Source: an uncultured Paracoccaceae bacterium (lineage in GTDB: Bacteria; Pseudomonadota; Alphaproteobacteria; Rhodobacterales; Rhodobacteraceae). Taken from it: a stretch of DNA of 49,830 bases. The notes beneath the pieces were generated by a model. The model saw only the letters and a program-made list of their open reading frames with translations, ran no database searches and was not told the DNA's origin. Shown here one piece after another: positions 1 through 8,148 of this stretch (position 1 is the first letter of the stretch; the number at the start of each line of letters is the position of its first letter). Made by a program: the position numbers and the translations under genes. The stretch is taken from assembly GCA_938092015.1 (NCBI GenBank), contig CALKOT010000067.1, forward strand, positions 1-49,830. The letters run 5' to 3'.

Positions 1-191
1 GTGTCAGTTACAAGTTCCGCATTGATGTGAAATTCGCCGTCACGCAGAACGCCAACGCCATCCTGGGCGCTATTGTCGGAGAAGGCCGCACCCAGATGGT
101 AGTAGCCCGAGACTTGAGTATTCCATTCCGCAGCCATAGCGGGTCCAGCGATGACCACAGAGGTCGCCGCCGCGCAGAGAAGCGCACGCAT
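1..191 (-). CDS. Outer-membrane porin, N-terminal part (runs off the window)
   Basis: The minus strand opens at an ATG (189-191) preceded by AAGGA and encodes a Sec signal peptide: MRALLC, a hydrophobic stretch, then a likely cleavage at AMA|AEW. The mature part begins WNTQVSGYYHLGAAFSDNSA, an aromatic/glycine-alternating beta-strand pattern typical of the first strand of alphaproteobacterial general porins. Such proteins form trimeric diffusion channels in the outer membrane. Only about 63 residues are visible, so the channel class cannot be judged. The gene is read away from the yajC-sec cluster and has its own roughly 240-bp upstream region, which holds a Zur-like palindrome. Another outer-membrane beta-barrel family is possible. 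Confidence 0.6.
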   Translation of the reverse strand, partial: MRALLCAAATSVVIAGPAMAAEWNTQVSGYYHLGAAFSDNSAQDGVGVLRDGEFHINAELVTD

Positions 192-379
192 AGTAGTGTT
201 CCTTAGATGATGTGAGTGAGTTGCTCGGTTCGACCCTGGCTACGTTGATCATCGAACGGCGAAGGTGGTCTGTCAACGAGATACCCTTGCGTTGGTGACG
301 CAGATGGGTGTGGGCATGTCAGATGTCCTAGGTAAGCAGGGCCAATTCATCGCTCAGAAGAGCCTGAGTGATTCATTAC

Positions 380-392
380 GTTATAACATAAC
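380..392. promoter_or_regulatory. Zur-like palindrome in the porin promoter region
   Basis: GTTATAACATAAC has perfect 5-bp arms around a 3-bp centre and matches the GTTATANTATAAC core of zinc-uptake-regulator boxes at all but one position (recalled consensus). It overlaps a plausible minus-strand -10 (TATAAC) with a TTGTCC -35-like hexamer 18 bp away. The site lies about 190 bp upstream of the porin start. The rest of 192-432 shows nothing recognisable. The zinc link is inference. Confidence 0.35.
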
Positions 393-432
393 ACTTAAAG
401 GGTGGACAATGGCAGCCAGTAGGGGCGCAGAT

Positions 433-804
433 CTAAATCGCGATTACCGCCACCGCGACCCTTCGGTCCTCAGCCAAAAGAATATTGTAAGTGCGGCAGG
501 CAGAAGGCGTGGACATCACCTCAACTCCGACACCCGCCGCCTCAATCGCTTCCCGAATATCGCGAGGCAATGCAGCGATTTCTTCGCCCATGCCAACAAG
601 AAGGACGTCGATATCTGAGGCTTCGGCGATGATTGGAACAAAGGCTTCTGCTTTCATGGCGCCCTCTTCCACCTGCCAGGTCCCGACTGTAGCTGGCGTG
701 ATGAAAAGGTGGCCTTCGCGAAACACTTCGTTCAACCGAAACCCGCCGCCGCCATAGCTGTCTATGGGCGGCGGGCCTTCGTATTCGATCTCAGTAACTT
801 GCAT
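433..804 (-). CDS. Mth938-like domain protein
   Basis: This 123-residue protein matches the Mth938/DUF498 family (relatives include the mitochondrial complex I assembly factor NDUFAF3). The visible pattern is an N-terminal IDSYGGGGFRLN segment, a central FITPATVGTW strand-turn, a DIDVLLVGMG strand followed by an alpha-helical stretch, and a C-terminal PSACRTYNILLAEDRRVAVAVI segment, which is the family's usual end. The start codon overlaps the secF stop as TAATG, so it is translationally coupled to yajC-secD-secF. That neighbourhood is common in Rhodobacteraceae. The biochemical role is not established; a part in inner-membrane complex assembly is an inference from the mitochondrial relative. 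Confidence 0.85.
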   Translation of the reverse strand: MQVTEIEYEGPPPIDSYGGGGFRLNEVFREGHLFITPATVGTWQVEEGAMKAEAFVPIIAEASDIDVLLVGMGEEIAALPRDIREAIEAAGVGVEVMSTPSACRTYNILLAEDRRVAVAVIAI

Positions 805-1763
805 TAGGGCGCGTCTGCAGACCCGAACTGCACACCCGCCGGGCCTTCCGGGTCAGGTTTCGACCAGTCTCGTTTCACACCGAGCCTTTTCAGGACAACA
901 GTTGCAACAAAGACAGATGAGTAGGTCCCGACGATAACGCCCCAGATCATGCCGAAAGTGAAGCCGCGAATGACCTCACCGCCAAGGAAATACAGCGAAA
1001 GAAGCGCGATCAGCGTTGTGACCGATGTCATGATCGTTCGGCTAAGCGTTTCGTTGATCGAGAGGTTCAGAACATCGATCAGCACTTTGGTTTTAAACCG
1101 CCGAAGGTTTTCGCGGACGCGGTCAAAAACGACGACCGTATCATTCAGCGAATAGCCGACGATCGTCAGAAGGGCCGCAATGATGGATAGATTGAATTCC
1201 AGCTGCAGCACGCTGAAGATGCCGATTGTCAGCACTACATCATGCACCAGCGCGGCAACCGCCCCGACTGAAAACTGCCATTCGAACCGGATGTAGATGT
1301 AGAAAAGAACAGCGGCGATTGCGAGCAGGATCGCGGTTACACCAGCCTCGATCAGCTCACCCGAGACTTTAGGGCCGACAACTTCTACGCGGCGATATTC
1401 AATGTTGGCGATCTGAGCATCCAGCGCGACTTTCACCGCAGCAACGACAGCCTGTTGTACGTCGCCATCGCCCTGCTGCACTTCAACCTGAATCAGCACA
1501 TCTTCTGGCTGGCCAAATTCCTGCACGGATACATCGCCAAGATCGAGGTCGCCGACAATGCCCCGGATCTGACCAAGATCGGCAGGACCTTCGGTCCGGG
1601 CCTCGATCGTGACACCGCCGCGAAAGTCGATGCCAAAGTTCAGGCCCATCGTCAGGAACACAGCAACCGATGCGATCATTGCGGCGATGGAAAACGCGCC
1701 TGCAATCTTCCAAAAACCAAGGAAGTCGAAATTCGTTTCGTCGCGGACTAGTTTCAATCTCAT
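804..1763 (-). CDS. secF: Protein translocase subunit SecF
   Basis: SecF (319 residues) pairs with SecD in the inner membrane and uses the proton gradient to help SecYEG export proteins. The sequence has an N-terminal transmembrane helix (about residues 17-42), the FGIDFRGGVTIEAR motif at the start of the periplasmic domain, and a five-helix C-terminal block containing GYSLNDTVVVFDRVREN, the SecF signature, followed by SINETLSRTIMTS. Length is normal for the family. The ATG is preceded by GGAG. It follows secD by 11 bp and overlaps the Mth938-like gene, so the four genes yajC-secD-secF-Mth938 probably form one transcript. Confidence 0.97.
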   Translation of the reverse strand: MRLKLVRDETNFDFLGFWKIAGAFSIAAMIASVAVFLTMGLNFGIDFRGGVTIEARTEGPADLGQIRGIVGDLDLGDVSVQEFGQPEDVLIQVEVQQGDGDVQQAVVAAVKVALDAQIANIEYRRVEVVGPKVSGELIEAGVTAILLAIAAVLFYIYIRFEWQFSVGAVAALVHDVVLTIGIFSVLQLEFNLSIIAALLTIVGYSLNDTVVVFDRVRENLRRFKTKVLIDVLNLSINETLSRTIMTSVTTLIALLSLYFLGGEVIRGFTFGMIWGVIVGTYSSVFVATVVLKRLGVKRDWSKPDPEGPAGVQFGSADAP

Positions 1764-1774
1764 GACGCGCTCCC

Positions 1775-3454
1775 TCAGACTTCTAGTTCTTTGGGCCGCG
1801 CCCGGTCATACCAGGTCGCGACAATCAGGCGGGTCACCATCACAGCCGTGAAGACTGAAGTAAGAATGCCCACGCCCAGCGTCACGGCGAAACCTTTGAC
1901 AGGGCCGGATCCCATGGCGAACAGGATCAGCGCCGCGATGAAAGTCGTCACGTTGGCGTCAATAATGGCTGAGAATGCCCGCTCATACCCCGTCTCAATC
2001 GCGCGGGCGACGCCTTTGGCGCGCCTCAGCTCTTCACGTATTCGTTCAAAGATAAGAACGTTCGCATCGACCGCCATGCCGATTGTCAGAACGATACCCG
2101 CAATGCCCGGCAAGGTCAGTGTCGCGCCGATAGCGCTGAGGACACCCATGATCATCGCCACATTGATGATCAACGCGATATTGGCGAACATTCCGAACTT
2201 GCCGTAGCTGAGGAACATGAAAACGAGAACGGCGACGAAGGCGATCACAGTCGCGATCTCACCGGCCGCGATGCTGTCAGCGCCAAGACCCGGGCCAACA
2301 GTGCGCTGTTCCAGAACCGTCAAAGAGGCTGGCAAAGCCCCCGCACGCAGCAAGATCGCAAGGCGGCCAGCGCTTTCAACAGTAAAGCTGCCGCTGATCT
2401 GGCCTGAGCCACTTAGGATCGGCTCTCGGATCACAGGGGCGGTGATCACCTCCCCATCAAGCACCACCGCGAAGGGGCGCCCTACATTTTCTGAGGTCGC
2501 CTTACCGAACTTACGGGCGCCGGCAGTGTCGAAACGGAAGTTTACCACAGCTTCGCCGGTCTGCGGGTCAAAGCCGGGCTGTGCATCTTCCAACTGTTCG
2601 CCGGACACAAGTGCGCGACGCTCAACGATATAGCCAGTCTGCGGATTATCCGTGTCGGGGTAGATGATGTTGCCCGGCCCCGGCGCTCGGGTCACGTCGC
2701 TCGTTTGGCTGTCGACCATGTGGAACGACAGCTTTGCAGTCTGGCCTAGCAGTTCCAGCAGTTCCTCAGCGGAACCAAGGCCTGGCACCTGGATCAGGAT
2801 GCGGCGCTCACCCTGACGCTGGATGGTAGGCTCCCGTGTGCCTGCCTCATCAATGCGGCGGCGAACGATTTCAAGACTTTGCGCCATGGTCCGGTCGGTT
2901 AGCGAAACCTTGGCGTCTTCGCTCAGCGTTAGAGAAATGCGCTGATCGTCACCTTCAACCACTGTCAGGTCTGGCGCCGATGTGCCAAAATTCGCGTTAA
3001 CAACCGGTTGAGCCAACCCGCGCAGAATGCGAACCGCTTCGGGTAGGTCTGCAGCGTTGGTGATACGCACAGAAACGTTGTCTTCTGAAGCCTTTAGCTG
3101 CGTGTACTTGCGAACGCCACCGCTACGCAGAGCTGATCGGGCCTCAGCTACGAGCGAAATCATCCGCTCTGCCTGAACCTCTTCAATATTCACTTCCACC
3201 AGAAGATGCGCACCGCCCCGAAGGTCGAGGCCCAGATTCACAACTGATGCAGGCAAAAAGTCGGGCCAGCGCGCCGCTTGCTCAACCAAGGTTGGATCGA
3301 TGGGCAGCCCGACTTTTTCAAGCTTGGCGATTTGCTCGCGCGCCAAGCCGGCCTCATCAGCATCATCATACCAGATATTCGGGGCGGCAAACGTCATGCC
3401 CAAAAGGCACAGGATGATTACCAGCGCCTTTTTCCAGGGTGCGAAATACAGCAA
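1775..3454 (-). CDS. secD: Protein translocase subunit SecD
   Basis: SecD (559 residues) is the larger half of the SecDF export motor. It has an N-terminal membrane helix (residues 8-27), the LGLDLRGGAHLLVEV motif, a long periplasmic region with the P1 head, then a C-terminal membrane block with GMAVDANVLIFERIREEL and ERAFSAIIDANVTT, the conserved SecD signatures carrying the transmembrane Asp. The chosen start is a TTG (3452-3454) preceded by GAGGAG at six bases. There is no in-frame ATG near the expected N-terminus, and the encoded LYFAPWKKALVI start fits the family. It lies 26 bp after yajC. Confidence 0.97.
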   Translation of the reverse strand: MLYFAPWKKALVIILCLLGMTFAAPNIWYDDADEAGLAREQIAKLEKVGLPIDPTLVEQAARWPDFLPASVVNLGLDLRGGAHLLVEVNIEEVQAERMISLVAEARSALRSGGVRKYTQLKASEDNVSVRITNAADLPEAVRILRGLAQPVVNANFGTSAPDLTVVEGDDQRISLTLSEDAKVSLTDRTMAQSLEIVRRRIDEAGTREPTIQRQGERRILIQVPGLGSAEELLELLGQTAKLSFHMVDSQTSDVTRAPGPGNIIYPDTDNPQTGYIVERRALVSGEQLEDAQPGFDPQTGEAVVNFRFDTAGARKFGKATSENVGRPFAVVLDGEVITAPVIREPILSGSGQISGSFTVESAGRLAILLRAGALPASLTVLEQRTVGPGLGADSIAAGEIATVIAFVAVLVFMFLSYGKFGMFANIALIINVAMIMGVLSAIGATLTLPGIAGIVLTIGMAVDANVLIFERIREELRRAKGVARAIETGYERAFSAIIDANVTTFIAALILFAMGSGPVKGFAVTLGVGILTSVFTAVMVTRLIVATWYDRARPKELEV

Positions 3455-3480
3455 AGTGGGCTCCTCACCCCGGCATGGGT

Positions 3481-3813
3481 TTAACCCTCAGCCGGTTCCG
3501 TTTTGGAAATGACCTGACCAACAGCGGAACGAAGCACCCGAATGCGGACATCCTTGGCGATCTCAACTTCGAGATCTTCTTCGCCCTCTTTCACTTTAGT
3601 GACTTTGCCGTAGATCCCGCCCTGCGTGAGGACCTGATCGCCACGCCGCAGCGCTTCGACCATGTTCTTATGCTCTTTCGCTTTCTTCTGCTGAGGACGG
3701 ATCAGGAAGAAATAGAAGATCACGAAGATCAGAATGATCGGGATGAAGGAGGCGAACATATCGCCACCACCAGCGCCACCAGCGGCTTGCGCGTAAGCAG
3801 GAGTTACCAGCAT
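3481..3813 (-). CDS. yajC: Sec translocon accessory protein YajC
   Basis: YajC (110 residues) is the small single-span membrane partner of SecDF. The visible features are a short alanine/glycine-rich N-terminus (PAYAQAAGGAGGG), one transmembrane helix (about residues 20-40, FIPIILIFVIFYFFLIRPQ) ending in the hallmark RPQQKKAKEH, and a small cytoplasmic beta domain with GDQVLTQGGIYGKVTKV, also diagnostic. Length and order (yajC-secD-secF) are standard. The intergenic stretch to the next gene downstream of the promoter side (soxG end at 3893) is only about 80 bp, so the sec promoter must sit close to or inside the end of soxG. Confidence 0.97.
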   Translation of the reverse strand: MLVTPAYAQAAGGAGGGDMFASFIPIILIFVIFYFFLIRPQQKKAKEHKNMVEALRRGDQVLTQGGIYGKVTKVKEGEEDLEVEIAKDVRIRVLRSAVGQVISKTEPAEG

Positions 3814-3892
3814 TTTAGGCCCTTAGTCAGGGGTGAACGTTGCCGCGATATATAAAGGCGGGTCGGATGGATGCAAGAGCGCTGAACTAGGG

Positions 3893-4450
3893 TTAGTAGA
3901 GGCCCGGTGTCGCGCCATCTTTGGCCGAGGCTGAAAGCCAGTTGAACATGTAGTCCGCGAAGGACCGAAAGCAGACCAGCGTGAGGGCCTCATCACTGTC
4001 CATCCAGAACGCCGCTGCGACCTGCCCGATATGGGTGCGGCGAAGGTCGCCTTCACCAAAAGAAGCAGGTGACATGTCCACCGGTGCGCCCTTGGCGACC
4101 AGCTCACGCGCGCCCTGCCCTGTCAGGCGGAACACGGCGCGGGCGTCCGAGACGTTGACGGCCAGGTGATGCTCATCACCAAGTTCAGTGGTCAGTTCGG
4201 CAACAATCTTCGCGGCATCGGCGTAGTCACCTGTCCAAAGCAGTTCATCGGGCGACATCCAGCCAAGCGAACCTGCGAATTTGCGCAGCGCGGGAATCGG
4301 CCCGCCGCACACCTTTTCGACAGCTGCAGCGAAAGAAGCTGACGTAAAATCACCGCGGATTGTGACCATACCAACGGCGCCCAGTTCCTTGACTGACACC
4401 AACGGGCCTTCAAAGACTGCGCCGTTCAAGGCGGATACAGGATCAGACAT
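3893..4450 (-). CDS. soxG: Sarcosine oxidase gamma subunit
   Basis: SoxG (185 residues from the chosen start) is the small subunit of heterotetrameric sarcosine oxidase, which oxidatively demethylates sarcosine to glycine and delivers the methyl carbon to tetrahydrofolate. The start MSDPVSALNG is taken because its ATG overlaps the soxA stop as ATGTCTGA, a coupled arrangement; a longer reading from 4471 adds only MIRKARA. The body has LGWMSPDELLW, then LAVNVSDARAVFRLTGQGARELVAKG and a C-terminal RTHIGQVAAAFWM/ALTLVCFRSFADYMFNWL segment, all typical of SoxG and related to the GcvT/YgfZ C-terminal fold. It is the last gene of soxB-x-D-A-G. Confidence 0.93.
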   Translation of the reverse strand: MSDPVSALNGAVFEGPLVSVKELGAVGMVTIRGDFTSASFAAAVEKVCGGPIPALRKFAGSLGWMSPDELLWTGDYADAAKIVAELTTELGDEHHLAVNVSDARAVFRLTGQGARELVAKGAPVDMSPASFGEGDLRRTHIGQVAAAFWMDSDEALTLVCFRSFADYMFNWLSASAKDGATPGLY

Positions 4451-7400
4451 TGCGCGCGCCTTCCTTATCAAAGAACACCGGATCGACGATTTTCGCCTTC
4501 ACGACCTCGCCGCCTTCCAACGGGAAAGACAAAACCTCCCCATCCCGCGAAAGACCATCTTCGACCAACGCCATAGCGATGGAGCGTTCTATCGTTGGCG
4601 ACCAATAGGTAGAGGTCACATGTCCGATAGTGCGCATGTGTGTCGCCTGCGTATCCGCAACCGCATGGGCGCCATCTGGCAGAACCTTCTTCGGATCTTC
4701 GGTTGCAAGGCCAACCAACTGCTTGCGGCCAGACCCTGCAAGGAAAGACCGCTGCTGCGCACGCTTGCCGATGAAGTCTTCTTTCTTCTTCGACACAGCC
4801 CAGCCAAGGTTAAGGTCCTGCGGCGTCACGGTGCCGTCGGTCTCATCGCCAATCATTATAAAGCCCTTCTCGGCCCGCATGATGTGCAGCGCTTCGGTGC
4901 CGTAGACGCATCCGCCCTGAGATTTCACCTCAGCCAGCACAACATCCCAAAGATGTTTGCCGTAGTGCGATGGGGCCGCGACCTCATAGGCCAGTTCGCC
5001 CGAGAATGAGATACGGTAAAGGCGTGCTGGAACACCCGCCATCGTCGTCTCGATATAAGACATGAACGGAAGCGTTTCAGCGCTGACATCATCGTCAGTC
5101 AGCGCTTCGAACACAGCACGGGCTTTAGGGCCAGCGACGGCGATCTGCGCCCATTGTTCGGTAACGTTGGCGACATAGACCTTCATGTCCCACCATTCGG
5201 TCTGCAGCCATTCCTCCATCCACGCATGGACACGGTCAGCGCCGCCTGATGTGGTGTGGCAGAGGTATTCGTCTTCGCCGGTGCGGACCACGACGCCATC
5301 ATCGAACAGGAACCCGTTTTCGGTGCACATCAGGCCATAGCGACATTTGCCCGGCTTCAGCGACGACATCATGTTGGTGTACATCATGTCGAGGAACTTG
5401 CCCGCATCAAGACCTTTGACGACGATCTTCCCCAGCGTGGAAGCGTCAATGAAACCAACACTATCGCGCACAGTCTTTACCTGACGCATCACGCTGTCAT
5501 GACGGCTTTCAGATCCTTCGAGATAGGTGTAGGGCCGCCGCCAGTCGCCAACAGGTTCCCAATCCGCACCGTTCGTGTCGGACCAGTCATGCATTGGCGT
5601 TTTGCGTACCGGTTTGAACAGATCACCAACATCCCGGCCAACGATCGAGCCGATCGAGATTGGCGTGTAAGGCGGCCGGAAAGTCGTGGTTCCGACCTTT
5701 GGGATCGGCGCATTTAGCGCATCAGCCAGAATAGCGAGGCCGTTGATGTTGCTGAGTTTACCCTGGTCGGTCGCCATGCCCAGAGTAGTGTATCGCTTGG
5801 CGTGTTCGACGCTCTCGTAACCTTCGCGAGCCGCCAACTCGACATCCGCCGCAGTCACGTCGTTCTGGTAATCGAGGAAGTGTTTGGTGCCGTGGGCGAA
5901 CTTACCCTGCGATGGAGCAAACCAAAGCGGCTGTAATGCGCCCTGCACCGGTTCTTCGATATTCGCGGCAGCGATATTCCCAACGCTCATGCCGACTTCT
6001 GTTGCAGCCTGACGCGCGACTTCGATGGCGTCGGCCAGACCTTCAGAAACGCTCATCGCGCCGTTTGAAGCGCCAGCACAGACCGTGTTGATCTGACCGT
6101 CAGCGCCAATTGGCGCGCCGCGTTCGGGCGCCGGGCGGAACATGGCCGCCTCTTCGTCCCAGTTCAGCTTGCCGCCGCAATGGGAATAGAGGTGGACGAT
6201 GGGCGACCAGCCACCGGACATGGCGATGCAGTCACATTTCACAATCTCGGTCGCGCCGCCAATCCGGCCTGCTGGCGTCAGGTTGCCGATGATGGCGCCG
6301 TCTACAGCTTTGCCGCCTTTGGCCTTTGTGATCACTGAAGAAGCCATGATGCGAATGCCCAAAGCGCGGGCGCGATCTGGCAGGTCGCCAGATGGCTCAG
6401 TGCGAGGATCAACAATGGCAGGCACTTTGAGGCCCGCTTCGAACGCTGCAATGGCTGTGCGGTAGGCATCGTCATTGTTGGCGAAGACAACGATGTCACG
6501 GCCCGGCGCAACACCCCAGAGGGCGATGTAGTCGCGCACAGCGCCGGCCAGCATAACGCCAGGCACGTCGTTGTTGGCGAAGGCCAATGGGCGTTCGATG
6601 GCGCCTGCGCAGATCACGATCCGCTCGCAACGGACTTTCCACAGGCGATGACGCGGGCCTGAGTGGTTACCGACATGATCGCCAAGGCGTTCATACAGCA
6701 TCGCGTAGCCGTGGTCATAGAGGCCGCTGGCTTGCATACGTGTGCGAATGGTGACGTTGTCCATCACCTCTAGCGCTGCAACCTGCGCAGCGACCCATTC
6801 GGCGCCGGACAAACCGTCAATGCTGACGTCGCCTTCGGTTAGAAGCCGCCCGCCGAGGTGAGCGGTTTGCTCTACCAGAATGACATTCGCGCCAGCCTCA
6901 CCAGCGGCGCGCGCAGCCGCGAGGCCCGCCTGCCCGCCACCTACGACAAGAATGTCGCTATGGGCGTGGAAGTGTTCATACGTGTCCGGGTCCTGCGTCG
7001 TCGGCGCAGGGCCGAGGCCCGCAGACTTGCGGATGATCGGCTCGTACAGGTGCTTCCACGCCACGCGGGGGAAGAGGAAGGTTTTGTAATAGAAACCGGC
7101 CGAAAAAACCGGCGCAACCGATGCGATGGCGGAATTGATCGCGCCCACGTCATACTCAAGGCTGGGCCAGTGGTTCTGCGATTTGGCGGTGAGGCCATCG
7201 AACAGCTCAACCGCCGTGGCGCGCTGGTTTGTTTCGGCACGGTTGCCTGCGCCTGTAGTCATCAGCGCATTCGGCTCTTCAAACCCCGACGCCACCACAC
7301 CGCGTGGGCGATGGTATTTGAACGACCGGCCCATCAGCGGCTTGTCATTTGCAAGCAAAGCCGAGGCTAGCGTGTCGCCTTGATAGCCCGTCAGCTTTTT

Positions 7401-7472
7401 GCCGTTAAAGTCGAAGGAGACGGGTTTGGAGCGGTCAATCAGCCGCCCACCATTGTTCAGACGATGAGGCAT
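4443..7472 (-). CDS. soxA: Sarcosine oxidase alpha subunit
   Basis: SoxA (1009 residues) carries the dinucleotide site and the folate site of sarcosine oxidase. Domain order: an N-terminal ferredoxin-like domain (about residues 10-110, with GYQGDTLASALLAN and FKYHRPRGVVASG), a Rossmann domain (about 170-490, starting DILVVGGGQAGLAAARAAG and carrying CAGAIERPLAFANNDVPGVM), and a C-terminal GcvT-like aminomethyltransferase domain (about 610-1000; WEPVGDWRRPYTY, DASTLGKIVVKG, RISFSGELAYEV, LGWAVSKKK). Length equals the family norm of about 1000. Its ATG overlaps the soxD stop as TGATG. Roseobacters use this enzyme in catabolism of glycine betaine and related methylamines. No folate or glyA gene is seen in the window. 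Confidence 0.97.
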   Translation of the reverse strand: MPHRLNNGGRLIDRSKPVSFDFNGKKLTGYQGDTLASALLANDKPLMGRSFKYHRPRGVVASGFEEPNALMTTGAGNRAETNQRATAVELFDGLTAKSQNHWPSLEYDVGAINSAIASVAPVFSAGFYYKTFLFPRVAWKHLYEPIIRKSAGLGPAPTTQDPDTYEHFHAHSDILVVGGGQAGLAAARAAGEAGANVILVEQTAHLGGRLLTEGDVSIDGLSGAEWVAAQVAALEVMDNVTIRTRMQASGLYDHGYAMLYERLGDHVGNHSGPRHRLWKVRCERIVICAGAIERPLAFANNDVPGVMLAGAVRDYIALWGVAPGRDIVVFANNDDAYRTAIAAFEAGLKVPAIVDPRTEPSGDLPDRARALGIRIMASSVITKAKGGKAVDGAIIGNLTPAGRIGGATEIVKCDCIAMSGGWSPIVHLYSHCGGKLNWDEEAAMFRPAPERGAPIGADGQINTVCAGASNGAMSVSEGLADAIEVARQAATEVGMSVGNIAAANIEEPVQGALQPLWFAPSQGKFAHGTKHFLDYQNDVTAADVELAAREGYESVEHAKRYTTLGMATDQGKLSNINGLAILADALNAPIPKVGTTTFRPPYTPISIGSIVGRDVGDLFKPVRKTPMHDWSDTNGADWEPVGDWRRPYTYLEGSESRHDSVMRQVKTVRDSVGFIDASTLGKIVVKGLDAGKFLDMMYTNMMSSLKPGKCRYGLMCTENGFLFDDGVVVRTGEDEYLCHTTSGGADRVHAWMEEWLQTEWWDMKVYVANVTEQWAQIAVAGPKARAVFEALTDDDVSAETLPFMSYIETTMAGVPARLYRISFSGELAYEVAAPSHYGKHLWDVVLAEVKSQGGCVYGTEALHIMRAEKGFIMIGDETDGTVTPQDLNLGWAVSKKKEDFIGKRAQQRSFLAGSGRKQLVGLATEDPKKVLPDGAHAVADTQATHMRTIGHVTSTYWSPTIERSIAMALVEDGLSRDGEVLSFPLEGGEVVKAKIVDPVFFDKEGARNV

Positions 7473-7780
7473 CAGTTCACCCCCCTGCGCGCAATTTCGT
7501 CCATGATCTCTTTCGGCGGCTCGTAGACGTCGGCCGGATAGGTGCCGTAGACCTCAAGCGTCGTGGTGGAGCGGGCGGCGTGGAACCATTTTCCGCAACC
7601 GAATGCATGCCGCCAGCGCTCAAAGTGAACGCCCGCCGGGTTCTTGCGGTAGAAGAGGTAACCTTCGAACTCGCCATCTTCCGAGCCGGGGCCAAAGCGC
7701 TTGATATGCGCCTCGCCGCCTGCAGCGAATTCAGTTTCTTCGGCGAGAACGCCGCAATGGGGGCATTTCAGGTGCAGCAT
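7472..7780 (-). CDS. soxD: Sarcosine oxidase delta subunit
   Basis: SoxD (102 residues) is the zinc-binding small subunit that wraps around SoxA. The N-terminal CPHCG (residues 6-10) and the later FGCGKWF supply the cysteine zinc ligands, and the sequence continues HAARSTTTLEVYGTYPADVYEPP, the conserved family core. Length is standard. It overlaps soxA on one side and starts 2 bp after the uncharacterised 121-residue gene on the other; in most genomes soxD follows soxB directly. Confidence 0.96.
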   Translation of the reverse strand: MLHLKCPHCGVLAEETEFAAGGEAHIKRFGPGSEDGEFEGYLFYRKNPAGVHFERWRHAFGCGKWFHAARSTTTLEVYGTYPADVYEPPKEIMDEIARRGVN

Positions 7781-7782
7781 GA

Positions 7783-8148
7783 CTACTTATCCCATTCAAT
7801 TTGCATTGCAGACAGCGCCTGCAAGTACATGGGTACGGAAAATTTAATACGGTGAGATGTGTTACTAGTGCCAGTAGATGACTTCTCAGTGCTAACGCCA
7901 CCACTCAAAACCGTCACGATAGTAGAGCTGACGCCCATGGACCTACTGCTCGACGCGCCCTCTGAAACCTCGACCAAAACATCGAATTCAACAGATTGTG
8001 GATGCAGCAACTCCAGTTGCTCACCAGAAGGCGTCACAAAAAAATGAGGCGCAACCGCACCGTTCTCGACCGTGGCTTTGGCATGTTGAACGCCCTTCGC
8101 CACACTCGTCAGTGTCGCAGCCACAAACCGATCAAGATCAACACCCAT
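7783..8148 (-). CDS. Uncharacterised small protein inside the sarcosine oxidase operon
   Basis: A 121-residue protein whose ATG overlaps the soxB stop (TAATG) and whose stop lies 2 bp before soxD, so it should be translated with the operon. It has no signal peptide or membrane helix. The layout is a short N-terminal amphipathic helix (LDRFVAATLTSVAKGVQHAK), then beta strands around VEFDVLVEVSEG, a Ser/Thr/Gly-rich loop (residues about 66-95), and a final strand HRIKFSVPMYL. This helix-strand-Ser/Gly loop-strand pattern is distantly like small Trypco2-type effector-associated domains, a comparison from memory and weak. The base composition reads as less GC-rich, with rarer codons, than soxB and soxD. 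Function unknown; it is not one of the four sarcosine oxidase subunits. Confidence 0.75.
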   Translation of the reverse strand: MGVDLDRFVAATLTSVAKGVQHAKATVENGAVAPHFFVTPSGEQLELLHPQSVEFDVLVEVSEGASSSRSMGVSSTIVTVLSGGVSTEKSSTGTSNTSHRIKFSVPMYLQALSAMQIEWDK

